DNA from: Adiantum capillus-veneris | Taxonomy: Eukaryota > Streptophyta > Polypodiopsida > Polypodiales > Pteridaceae | DNA length: 64,000 nt | Direction: 5' to 3' | NCBI GenBank assembly: GCA_014529385.2 | Contig: CM043953.1 | Location: forward strand, 72,607,872-72,671,871 | Part shown: piece after piece, positions 22,186 to 34,245 of the stretch | Numbering within the stretch: position 1 is the stretch's first letter | Layout of the letters: each line of letters opens with the position of its first letter | Notes under the pieces: model-generated | Told to the model about the DNA's origin: nothing | The model's database searches: none | The model's input: the letters and a program-made list of their open reading frames with translations, nothing else | Translations under genes and position numbers: made by a program

Positions 22186-23404
22186 TATGCATTGTATGAA
22201 AAACATTGAGAAAGACTCCGTTTTCCTACATGAGAAATTTCTAAATCTTCTTGTGGATCATTGGTGGCCTGTCCAGGGCTACCCTGTGATGCACATGGTA
22301 CTGCTTCATGTACAGAGCTCTTAGGGGAGTGTGGTCTATGGTCGGTGGGCAAGGGAGTTCCTGGGTTGGGCTTCCGACTGCCCTTGCTTGCCTACTGGTC
22401 TCGTCTTATCGTCGCAGTGCAGGCCTTATTTTGCCTTTGTGAACTTGGCAGCAGCCCTGTTCGGAATTGGAATGTATTTGCTCGCTAGGGTTGCTTGAAG
22501 GCGTTCTGGTTCGATTTGATGGCTTGGATGCTGTGGTCGACTCGACTTAAAAGCCTAGGGTAGTTGGTGTTGTCTGCATGAGTGGGATCCATCCGGTTGT
22601 GTTGTTCAGAGTGGATAGTGCTTCCCTCGGTGGTGATGGAGTTTCTAGGGTCCCCCCGTATGCGTTGGTATGTCTCTTCTCTAATGAAGTTCACTCTCTT
22701 ATGTGGTTTGGATATTATGGTCGTGTATATGATCACTCTTTTTTGGTTGGTGACTCCCATATTAGCCATTGTAATGGTCCCGATCTCTATCTTTTGTCAT
22801 CTGGAGGGTGACTTGTGTAGGGTGGCAGCTCATGCAGGATCAGTGGGAGCCTCTTGGTGGCAATATCTGATGTTATCTTTTCTTTTTGTTGCAATACCTC
22901 CACGAACAAGTGAAAGCAAAAAAAAATAGATTAAGAAAACAAGTGATAAAATCACAGGGCCTGCACATGCCAAATCTTAGGCAAAACAAACAATTAAGGC
23001 TCAGCTTCTCCGTAAGCATATAAACATCAGCATAGAATGCATGGGGCACAAATCCCAGTTTCTCCTCTGTCTCTCTTGCTCATTGCAAAATAACTCCAAG
23101 TTTGAGGGCTTAGCCTCCAAGAAAACAAGGCAAGCTAATATAGCAATTAGTTGAAGTAGAGGTCAACTCAGAAAGGGCTAGTGCCTTGCCGGACAATTGC
23201 ATTAAAGTCCATATTAGGTAATGTGGGAAAAGTCTCTCATTATGGGAATTTTTCAATGGACTAGTTTCACATAATTTGGGAATTCTACTTGCAAGCGAGA
23301 TAGTGGTCCATGTGATGACATTGTTTGGTTGAGTATGAAGACTGCATGTTATAGTAGTAGATCACAAAATGCATGTGAACATGAGCGATAACTATTAAGA
23401 TTTG
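22186..23404. other. No recognisable gene
   Basis: 22261-22920 is more GC-rich than its surroundings and ends in GCAAAAAAAAATAG, like the A-rich tail of a non-LTR retroelement, but no RT motif is readable. The remainder is AT-rich without features. Confidence 0.35.
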
Positions 23405-23622
23405 GGTGTTGATAAACACCATTGAAAGTCCTCAAAATAGTTTTCAAGCATACAATTGATAATGAAGTTGATTGGTGGTGTCAATAAACACCATGATGGA
23501 GTTGATGAATGTCAATGTGGTGTCCAATGAACACCACTATGGTGTCAATAAACACCATGATGGAGTGATGAATGTCATTGAGGTATCAATGGACACCATT
23601 GTGGTGTTGATAAACACCATTC
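23405..23622. repeat. Cluster of six short dyad repeats (GGTGT..ACACC)
   Basis: Six copies of a 16-17 bp dyad, GGTGTTGATAAACACC or a close variant, start near 23405, 23477, 23519, 23541, 23582 and 23603. Each has GGTGT and ACACC arms around a short A/T-rich centre. They lie just beyond the 3' end of the transposase-like pseudogene. Regularly repeated short sites near the ends of DNA transposons commonly bind the transposase, but that role is inference here. Confidence 0.8.
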
Positions 23623-23763
23623 TACACTTATGACAATGATGACCATAAATGGATGAAAGTTTGACCCATTATCATATTTTCAAGCCAAGAGAAATACAAC
23701 CTGCAAGATCACTATACTTACCATTATGGAGAAATGAAACTTTTCATGGAGATACATTGGAAT

Positions 23764-26700
23764 TTACAATGTGCTTCCTTGTTCTTGCACCTCAAGTAGG
23801 CCCAAACAAGTTTTTGCTTTCATTGCATGTCTTTTTGGTATCTTAATTCTGACAAATGGACCTTTCTTGCTTGATCTCCAAGACCAAACAATTGCATCTA
23901 CATTTTCCCATGTTGTTTGGTCTTTATCATTGAGCATCCAAAATCCGTTCCAACAATTGGCATATGCCTGTGCAATCGTCAACCCACTCTTTCTTACACA
24001 AGGTGCCCAATATTGAATATATAGCTTTTGATAATTTGGTGATGAGGGATCCTTATCAATGTTAGACAAAGCTGTAGCAAGCCAAACGGGATATATCTCT
24101 GGGCCACTTGGCCGTAGCAATAGGAAGTCACCTTTATTTACATCTAGAATAGGATTGAACTCCTGCCTTGGATTTTCTCACTGAGGCCCGCAATAATGAT
24201 CATTATATTCCTCAATTCCAATGAATCTTTCTGCCTCTTGTTGTTGAATTGTGACAACATCATCAGCTTGATGAAATCCTTGAGATCGTGGCCAAAAATT
24301 CTCAAGTATATATTTTGGGTCAAGTTTGGCTTGTGAAACTCTTCAATCACATAATTCTAATACTCTATCATAGGACGATAATATCTTGGCACAAATGAAC
24401 CATTTCCTAGATTTTGCCAAAATTTAACATAGTTCTTTAGACCTAATATGACCTCCTCATGTGCCTTTATGAAATTCTCCATTGGTACAAGAGGTGGATT
24501 CCCTTGTGGTAGCATTGTCTTTCCACTAGCATCTTTCTTCCATATTGGAATGCTTCCAATCCAATTAGGAACACCTACATGAGCTTTATATTGCATAACT
24601 GGTGTCTCATCTTGCATTAAGAACCTAAACTGAAGGGGTTTTGAATGTCCTACAAGTGCATCTTGACCATCACAAATATAGCCTTCACAATACTTCTTGA
24701 AATCCGGTACCTCCCCAAGCAAAAAGGAAGCTAGAGAAGTTGTTGAGCTTGTTCTTAATGTATCCATCAAATGTGGCAAAGTGTAAGTCTGTGAGCCCCG
24801 CAACTTCTCTGAAAATCTACTAAACATGGAATTTATATCTTTGTGTGTATGGCCTACCATTAAAAATCCCAATTGGAAAGTCTTGAAAATGCCCGTTGCA
24901 ACTAGCAAGGATAGATATGCAAAAAGATATCGATTTTTATTTTCTCCAGCACAATTATCTAGCTGCAATAACAAGTTCTCTGGCAATGTATGAAAGGAAC
25001 TTGTATTAGTTGTTGGGTTACTTTCATGTGTTTGCATGCTAGAACATTTTCCATCAACCATATTGTGGTAGTCTAAGGCATCCCTTGAGTTTAGAGCATT
25101 TAGAAGTGAGACATTACTCCTTGGAAGTCCACTTGTAGCCAAATCACCAAGAGGGTGTTGATCCTCTCACTCTAAGTTATGTACACATGATGCTATTGAT
25201 CCAATTGTGAGGTTAGGGTCAAATGGCCATAAACCATGTAAAACAAAGTGTCCATAATAGCCAGTTGCATGTCCATGTGTTATCATACCAATCAATGCCA
25301 CCTGCAAGTTATACCCTGAATCTACACCCTTAGGCACAACACGTAGCCTTGGTAGGGCAGTCTTCTTTTGGTCCATCTTATCATGGATGATACATAAATA
25401 TTTTTGAGGTTGGGTTTTAGACAATGTACGCCATGCATAGTATAAGCTTCTATAGCTTTTTTGTTGTGCCATATGAATTTCTCTTTCCTACAAGATTACT
25501 AATATTTCTTGCAGACTAGGTTTTGCCTCTAGCCTTGCCCTGATTGAGCTACACAAGTTGCACTTAGAGAACTCACTTGTCTTTGTTAGGGATACATGTG
25601 GATATTCCTTGTTCAAAATCCTAGAAAAGGAGGACTTAGATAGCCTTTGGTCACATCCAAGTTGTTCAAGAGTAGTGTTAACTTCATTTAAAATGTCAAC
25701 TTGCTTATAAGTGGATGGTATCACCAATTGAGTTTCCCTTGATCCATCCAATAAGGTCATACTTTTGTGCAGCATCCGTTTAGAGTTCTTTTCCACAAAA
25801 TCATCAAGTATTGATATGGCCTTGCTAGTATAATCAAGTCCCCTTCTCAATACACCTGTGTTTCCATGCACATGTTGACGTCTTCCCAGTTCAAATTTTT
25901 CCTTATAGCGATAAAATGATGTCTTTGGTATTCCATGCATTTCATACCATGCTCTCCAACAGATGGAACTCCCATTCAACCAAAACTGGCATCGCATTTT
26001 TTTGTTTGAATTTTGATGATCATAACATATTGAGAGAACATCATAGATATAGTTTGTGCATGAATTTTGAGATTGACCCCAAAATTGTTGTCAAATATGC
26101 ATCAATACTTCACGATCAACAAGCTGACAACATCGTTTTGGACAGCAATCAATGCATGAAACACTTTTGATTGACTCAAGTGATAAGTAAATACTTGCAA
26201 TAGGCTTTGATCTTTGTTTGTGTATCCTATTAATAAAAGTGTATCGTCTCTTTGTGGAACAAAGAGTAGCATTAGCATCATGAGTTGCAGGTTTATCATT
26301 AGCCTCACCACATACATGTGCATATTGAGCATTCAAATCGTCAAGGGGAGTGCAGTGCTGCAATGGACTCCCATCTAGCATTGTTATCTGTTTTATTGGC
26401 CATGTAATCAAAGTGACACTATTTGCATGCAGCAGTACTCCATCATTTGCATTTTCCCTTTCAACTACCACACCCACATTCTCATCTCCAAGCTCATGAA
26501 AGTTACCGCACTCATCTAGAAACACATATAAGATCAATCCTTCATTGATAGTCTGCATCATGGTCTGCATCATGGTCTCATCCTTTAAAAGAACTCTTTG
26601 GTTCTTCCAAGATTCTCGTATAGACATTTCAAATTCAGGAGAAGTTATTGGTAGTGCATCCAGAATCATAGGATCTGCCTGATTTTCTTCCTCATCTTCA

Positions 26701-26993
26701 TGACCATTGCATATATCAGATGATATTAAGTTTTTTTGTCTTAACAAAGGTCTAAGTAAACCCTTTGGCCATCGAACACTACTCCAACATGAGTTCTGCA
26801 ATGAGGTTGTATGCATTGTAGGAAAAGGCAACAAAACATCCTTTAAGCATTCCTCCACTAACACTGACACATTTCCTAGACCTATCTTTGTACCACCACA
26901 TGTTGTATTGGGATCTATCCTACAAATAGATCTAACTGCGACAATTTCATTTTGTAGAAGTAGATGCACCTTTTCCCCAGATTGAAAATCCAT
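23764..26993 (-). pseudogene. Decayed transposase-like gene (resembles DUF7869 family)
   Basis: From 26993 leftward one reading frame runs about 2.6 kb with only four in-frame stops: TGA at 26091, TAG at 25488, TGA at 25167, TAG at 24357. A frame change near 24340 leads to the C-terminal part ending at 23764. An N-terminal module (EIVAVRSICRIDP...GLGNVSVLV) is followed by a Cys cluster (CIDCCPKRCC), a helix-turn-helix-like GIPKTSFYRYKEKF, KCNLC, then an RNase H-like region. Candidate acidic residues are IHDKMDQ (near 25380), LLLQLDNCAGENKN (near 24957) and VGHTHKDINSMFSRF (near 24837). The DNCAGENKN/GHTHKDIN pair is what I associate with DUF7869 proteins, a lineage-expanded family of unproven but transposase-like nature. 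The sequence before the first ATG ends TTTTGCTTTTAG, so an upstream exon is possible. Catalytic assignment is inference. Confidence 0.7.
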
Positions 26994-27379
26994 CCTAAAA
27001 GCAAAAGATTTAACATGTCAAAATAAAAAAAAATCAAGTTTCTATATATGGAGATCAATGACCCTCCATTCCTATGAATATTATTGTGAACACTATATTG
27101 GAATCTTCTAGTTCATATTAGTATGAAGGACTTTAGAACATGTGCACATATCTCTAGATTTGAAAGTAGCATGCTCATTTTTTAGACAAATATCAAGATC
27201 TTGTTTCTTGTGTGAACCTATATAGCATTGAGAGATCCATGCTATAACTTGGAAACAATAAAATCATTTTTTTGGTACATATATACACTTTCAATTGGCC
27301 AAAATCCATTCTTTGTTTGCTTTAGATTGTCTCCCTCTCTGACTCTCTTAAAAAAGACATATTAATCATGTTCTTTGAT
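26994..27379. other. No recognisable gene; possible 5' flank of the transposase-like gene
   Basis: AT-rich non-coding sequence between the pseudogene start and the repeat field. Confidence 0.4.
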
Positions 27380-29330
27380 AGTCACATATCTTGTCTAGAT
27401 TGACCACATGTCCATTCTAGGTCATTTGATGGTATAATGTTCTTCCTTGTGCATATGTGTCATGTAGGTTAGGTATCACATGTCCATTGTAGATTAGTTT
27501 TCTCTAGATTATGTTTTAATAATCATGTGCTACGTAGATTGTCCACCTATCCATTCTAGGATAGGTGATTGAATGTGTTATGGTCATGTGCATATGTGCT
27601 CTATGGATTAGTCATTTGTCAAATCTAGGATAGGTTCCTTCAATTTTTTCAGTAGTCTGGGTACTTGTCTCTTCTATGATTCTCTCTAGATTGTGCACCT
27701 AGGTTTATTTTGGATTGATATATTTCTCTAGGTTCCTTGTTGAGTCAAAGTGTATTATAGACTGGCCATCTGTCCATGCTTGCTATTTAGGTGAATGTTA
27801 AGACATTCTATCTTGTGGCATGTACACTTTAAAACTAATTCTATTGTTGGTGAATTCTAGGCGAGGTTATTATGTTGTCCTTTTGTGTGCTCGTCCCTAA
27901 GCTAGTTGGTTTTCTCTAGATTATTGTTGTCTCTTTTTTAGGAAAGACACATGTAATTGTGTTCTTTCATATTCACCTGAGCTATCTAGAATAACCACTT
28001 GTCCATTCTAATTTGGGTGGTGGTAGGATGTTCTCTTCCTTTTGCATATGTGGACTCTAGATTGGCCACCCATCCATTCTATGTTTAGCACTTATCAAAC
28101 AATTCTTTTTTTTGTGCATGCATGTGCACTTTGTATTAGCTAGTGATTTTATCCTTTGGAACTTTTCCCTCTAGATTGACCACTTATTCATTTCACTGTT
28201 CTGTTTGAATACACATCATTGATATGTAAATTCTTACTTGGACACATTTACTCAAGCTTGGCAACTTATCCAATAGTTGTCAATGCGTACCATGTGCACT
28301 TACTTGTTATAGGAATATATATGTGCAAGCGTCTCCATTTGGACACTGGCACTTTATACATATTGGACACCAAGTTTTTGTCACATGTACAATATATATT
28401 GGCCATGTCACCTTTTAACCAAATGTAAGTATTAATAATTGCATTGTTGGACACTTGTCCTCTCTAGATTGGCCACTTGTCCATTCTAAGATAGGTGGGT
28501 GCCACTACTTTATCTCTCTTATATATATGCACTCTAAATTGGCCACCTGGTCATTCTAATGGTATGAATAACTCCATTGATTTTGGATACTTGCCCTCAG
28601 ATCAATCACCTATCCATGCTATGATATGTGTGCATCAATACTTTATCCTTTGTATAGATGTGCACTCTAGAGTAGCTAGCTCATCATTCCAATGGCATGA
28701 ATAAATCCATTGTGTTTGGATACCTGCCTTGTAGATCATCCACCTTTCCATTCTAAGATAGGTGGGTATCACTATTGTATCTCTTGCACAGATGTGCACT
28801 TGAGAGTGACCACCTAGTTGTTCTAATAGTATAAATAGCTCCATTGATGTTGAATAGTTTCCCTTTGTAGATTGGCCACATGTCCATTCTAAGATAGGTG
28901 GACGTCACTACTATATCACTTATGCAAATAGGCATTCTAGACTGAACACCTAGTTGTTCTAATAGTATGATTAACTCTAGTGTTGTTGGATATCTACCCT
29001 TTGTAGATTGACCACAAGTCCATTCCAGGATAGTGGGTGTCTCTACAATCTCTCTTATGCAAGTAGGCACTGTAGAGTTGGCCACATATCTTTTTTGGGA
29101 AAGGTGGATGCCACTACATTTTCTCTTGTGAGAGAATAAGTCTAGATTGGTCACCTAATCATTCTAGTGCTATAAATAAGTGAATGTTGGACCTTTAATT
29201 TGACCATTGTAGATTGGCCACATGTGTCCATTGTAGGCAAGGTGGGTGTCACCATATTCTCTATTGAATAGAGGTGCTGTTTAGATTGGCCACCTGATCA
29301 ATCTACTGCTATAATAATGGGACTCTTTGT
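27380..29330. repeat. Field of ~20 degenerate repeats, ~80-bp spacing, two alternating types
   Basis: The core TAGATTGGCCACNTGTCCATTCTA recurs roughly every 80-100 bp with much divergence. Good copies sit at about 28465, 28868 and 29210. Type A continues AAGATAGGTGGGTGTCACTA. Type B has TGGCCACCTAGTCATTCTAAT then AGTATGAATAACTCCATTG. A and B alternate in the right half, giving a higher-order period of about 170-190 bp. One stray copy (CTAGATTGACCACTCGTCC) lies near 46490. No conserved open frame. The field begins about 400 bp upstream of the transposase-like pseudogene. Confidence 0.75.
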
Positions 29331-30109
29331 TGAAACTTTGTCCATCGTGCCCATAGCCATTCTACGATTCTACTTATCATTAATAATCCATTGTAATACA
29401 TTCCCTCAAAATCCTCAGCCATCAAAATTAAAACCTAAACCCTAGATTCCAATTTTTAGATCTAGATAATACACCCTAGATAGTAATTAGACTATAGATA
29501 GTAATCCAAGATAGGAGAATCCTAGACCTAGCCCCAATTCAATAACCCCAATTCAAACTTAGAACCAATTCAATAACCCAAAACCATAGTTTCTTATCTT
29601 GAAGTCCAAAACTTAAAACCCATTCTCAAAATTCTATACCTCAAAAGACTTGCTGAAGGATTATGTTTGTTTTGCTTGTATGTGAGAAAGGGTTCTATCT
29701 CCCTCGTTTCATGTCAGTATGTTAGGAAGGGTTTTACATCCCTAGGTACATGTCCCTAATATATGCACTCACATCTCATACCAGTGAAGCAAAAATTTTG
29801 AAATTCCTAAGTTAGTCACATATATCATCTAAATTTTCCGTTGATACCCAAAAATATTTAACAATTTTTTCATAAAATCTAAATTGTTTGTATTTTTCCT
29901 TGGATGGTTGGTTTATCACATTCTAGAACAACTTGCATTCCATTCTTAGAGGAGCGGTGCTGTCGGTTAAGGGTGTTACACTTGTGGTAGGTTTTATGCA
30001 ATCTTTGGAGATGCATGGGACAACATCCTATGGAAAGGGTTTTGGGATAGCGCCCTGGGCCCCGCCCGGGACAGTGCCCCGAGAAGCGGGGTCAAGGGGC
30101 TTGCCCTAA
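29331..30109. other. No gene; AT-rich tract then a GC-rich palindromic block
   Basis: 29400-29650 is A-rich and holds short repeats of the CCCTAGAT and CAATTCAATAACCC type. 30045-30110 is strikingly GC-rich and contains CTGGGCCCCGCCCGGGACAG and GAGAAGCGGGGTCAAGGGGC, with several short dyads, directly before the satellite array. Confidence 0.5.
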
Positions 30110-33100
30110 GAATATTTTTTTTAAAGGAAGTTCCTAGTATAGATTTACAAACGTTTCGCAATTTTTCAACCATAGTTTCTTTAGTTTTGGCCAAGTGTAA
30201 ATTGGCCAATGTTTAAATACTATGTTTAGGTTTTAGACTCTTGAAAAAAAAAGGCGAATAAAAACGTGAACACATAACTTAGACAAAAAGAGAACCACAG
30301 AAACACAGAGACAGCAACAGCAACATCACTAGCAGGAAGAACAACAACATCAGCAAACAAAGCAGCAACAACATCACTAGCAAGAAGAACAACAAAGGCA
30401 GCAGAAACAACAATGGTTTAGCGTTAACAACAGCGACACCAACGACAAAAACGACAAAACAGGGACAACAGCAGCAACGGAAACAACTAAAGCACTAAAG
30501 AGCTTAATGCGAAATGCGTTTGGTGTTAACCCCTGTTGCATTATTACCACTTTCCCTCCTCCATACCACACTTTGGCTCTCCCTCTCTCTCACCTCTCTC
30601 ATTTTCTCTTGTCAAAAGTGTTTAGTCGCTCGCTTAGACTATAGTTAGCCGGTTAGGCTTTCAAAATAATTTTGTTTTTTTTAAAGGGAGTTCCTAGTAT
30701 AGATTTACAAATGTTTCACAATTTTTCAACCATGGTTTCTTTAGTTTTTGCCAAGTGTAAATCGGCCAATGTTTAATACTATGTTTAGGTTTTAGACTCT
30801 TGAAAAAAAAAGGCGAGTAAAAACGTGAACAGATAACTCAGACAGAAAGAGAACCACAGAAACATAGAGACGATTGTGAGAGAGCTGTGTCATCTAAAAG
30901 ACCACAGGAACTGTAGGAGAGCTATTGTGCACAAATCGAGGTGGCTTCGTGCTACCTACGATACATCTATGAGCAAATCTGGCCGCGATGACAAATCAGG
31001 AAACGCTTGAACAACAACAACAGATACAATAGCAGCAACACCACAAGCAGGAAGAACCACAACATCGGCAAATATAGAAGCAACAACTTCACTAGCAGGA
31101 AGAACAACAACATCATTAAACAAAGTAGCAGCAACATCACTAGCAAGAAGAAGAACAACATCAGCAAAGACAACAGCAGCAACACCGATTTAGGGTTAAC
31201 AACAGCGACACCAACGACAAAAACGACAAAACACGGACAACAGTAGCAACGGAACAACTAAAGCACTGAAGAGCTTAATGCGAAACGTGTTTGGTGTTAA
31301 CCCCTGTTGCATTATTACCCCTTTCCCTCCTCCATACCACACTTTGGCTCTCCCTCTCTCTCACCTCTCTCATTCTCTCTTGGCAAAAGTGTTTAGTCGC
31401 TCGCTTAGAGTATAGTTAGCCGCTTAGGCTTTCAAAATAATTTATTTTTTTAAAGGGAGTTCCTAGTATAAATTTACAAATGTTTTGCGATTTTCCAACC
31501 ATAGTTTCTTTAGTTTTGGCCAAATGTAAATTGGCCAATGTTTAATACTATGTTTAGGGTTTTAGACTCTTGAAAAAACAAGGCGAGTAAAAACGTGAAC
31601 AGATAACTCAGAGAGAAAGAAAACCATAGAAACCCAGAGACGATTGTGAGAAAGCCGCGTCATGTGAGAGACCACGGGAATTGTAGGAGAGCTATTGTGC
31701 ACGGATCAAGGTGGCTTCGCGCTACCTACGATAGATCTGTGAGAAAATATGGCCGCGGTGAAAAATTAGGAAACGCAAGAACAACAACAACAAATACAAT
31801 TGCAGCAACATCACTAGCAGGAAGAACCACAACATCAGCAAAGACAGAAACAGCAACATCACTAGCAAGAAGAACAACAACATCAGTAAAAAAAGTAGCA
31901 GCAACATCACTAGCAATAAGAACAACAAAGACAGCAGCAGCAAAGTTGATTTAGGGTTAACAACAAGGACACCAACGACAAAAAACGACAAAACAGGGAC
32001 AACAACAGCATTGGCAACAACTAAAGCACTGAAGAGCTTAATGCAAAACGGGTTTGGTGTTAACCCGTGTTGCACTACTACCCCTTTCCCTCCTCTATAC
32101 CACACTTTGGCTCTGCCTGTCTCTCACCTCTCTCATTTTCTCTTGGCAAAAGCATTTAGTCACTCGCTTAGTTAGCCGCTTAGGCTTTCAAAATAATTTA
32201 TTTTTTTTAAGGGAGTTCCTAGTATAGATTTACAAATGTTTCGCAATTTTTCAACCATATTTTCTTTAGTTTTGGTCAAGTGTAAATTGGCCAATGTTTA
32301 ATACTATGTTTAGGTTTTAGACTCTTGAAAAAAAAAGGCGAGCAAAAATGTGAACAAATAACTCAGACAGAAAGAGAACCACAGAAACACAGAGACGATT
32401 GTGAGAGAGCCGTGTCATCTGAGAGACCATCGGAACTGTAGGAGAGCTATTGTGCGCGAATCGAGGTGGCTTTGCGCTACCTATGATAGGTCTATGAGTA
32501 AATATGGCCGCGGTGACAAATCAAGAAACGCCGGAACAACAACAACAACAACAACAACAGATACAATAGCAGCAACACCACAAGCAGGAAGAACCACAAC
32601 ATCGGCAAAGACAGTAGCAGCAACATCACTAGTAGGAAGAACAACAACATCAATAAACAAAGAAGCAGCAACATAACTAGCAAGATGAACAACAACATCA
32701 GCAAGGAAAATAGCAGCAACAATGGTTTAGGGTTAACAACAGCGACACCAACGACAAAAATGACAACACAGGGACAACAACAGCAACGGCAACAGCTAAA
32801 GCATTGAAGAGGTTAATGCGAAACGCATTTGGTGTTAACCCCTATTGCATTATTAGCCCTTTCCCTCCTCCGTACCACACTTTGGCTCTCCCTCTCTCTC
32901 ACCTCTCTCATTTTCTCTTGGCAAAAGTGTTTAGTCGCTCGCTTAGAGTATCGTTAGCTGCGTAGGCTTTCAAAATATATTTTTTTTTTCACGGGAGTTC
33001 GTAGTATAGATTTACAAATGTTTTGCAATTTCTCGACCATAATTTCTTTAGTTTTGGCCAAGTGTAAATTGACCAATGTTTAATACTATGTTTACATTTT

Positions 33101-33927
33101 AGACTCTTGAAAAAAAAAAGGCGAGTAAAAACGTGAACAGATAACTCTGACAAAAAGAGAACCACAGAAACACAGAGACGATTCTGAGAGGGCCGTGTCA
33201 TCTGAGAGACCATAGGAGCTGTAGGAGAGCTATTGTGCGCGGATCGACGTGGCTTCGCGCTACATACGATAGATCTGTGAGCAAATCAGGAAATGCCAGA
33301 ACAACAGCAACAGATACAATAGTAGCAAAATCAATAGCACGAAGGACCACAACATCGGCAAAGACAGCAACAGCAACATCACTAGCAGGAAGAACAACAA
33401 CTTCAGCAAACAAAGCAGCAGCAACATCACTAGCAAGAAGAACAACAACATCAGCAAAGACAACAACAACAAAAATGGTTTAGGGTTAACAACAGTGACA
33501 CCAACGACAAAACCAACAAAACAGCGACAATAGCAGCAACGGCAACAACTAAAGCACTGAAGAGCTTAATGTGAAACGCGTTTCGTGTTAACCCCTGTTG
33601 CATTATTACCCCTTTCCCTCCTCCATACCACACTTTGGCTCTCCCTCTCTCTCACCTCTCTCATTTTCTCTTGGCAAAAGTGTTTAATCTCTCGCTTAGA
33701 GTATAGTTAGCCGCTTAGACTTTCAAACTAATTTTTTTTAAAAAGAGAGTTCCTAGTATAGATTTACAAATGTTTCTATTTTTCAACCATAGCTTCTTTA
33801 GCTTTGGCCAAGTTTAAATTAGCCAATGTTTAATACTATGTTTAGGTTTTAGACTCTTGAAAACAAAAAAAGGCGAGTAAAAAGGTGAACAAATAACTCA
33901 GGCAGAAAGAGAACCACAGAGACGATT

Positions 33928-34245
33928 GTGAGAGCGCCGCGTCATCTCAGAGACCAGAGGAACTGTAGGAGAGCTATTGTGCGCGGATCGAGGTGGCTTG
34001 ACATTACATACAATAGATCTGTGAGCAAATCTGGCTGCGATGACAAATCAAGAAACACCAGAACAACAACAACAGATACAATAGCAGCAACATCACTAGC
34101 AGGAAGAACCACAACATCAACAAACAAAGCAGCAGCAACATCACTAGTAGGAAGAACAACAACATCAGCAAACAAAGCAGCAGCAACATCACTAGCAAGA
34201 AAAACAACAACATCAGCAAAGATAGAAGCAGCAACAATGGTTTAG
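33928..34245 (+). other. Representative satellite-unit ORF with 16-residue repeats
   Basis: This 105-residue frame shows the peptide encoded by one satellite unit. A basic N-terminal segment (HLRDQRNCRRAIVRGSRW, then YNRSVSKSG) is followed by Arg/Thr/Ser/Ala repeats of 16 residues (AATSLAGRTTTSTNKA type), one per 48-bp minisatellite copy. Related frames, complete or shortened, occur at 31646-31954, 32401-32676, 33235-33483, 34698-35006, 35469-35696, 36301-36537, 36995-37357, 38488-38712, 39264-39488 and 44697-45068. Several are damaged: CATAAC in place of CATCAC makes a stop in the 32401 unit, and a deletion shifts frame in the 36995 unit. No known domain. Because the minisatellite period is a multiple of three and lacks stops in this frame, openness alone does not prove coding. 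Confidence 0.45.
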
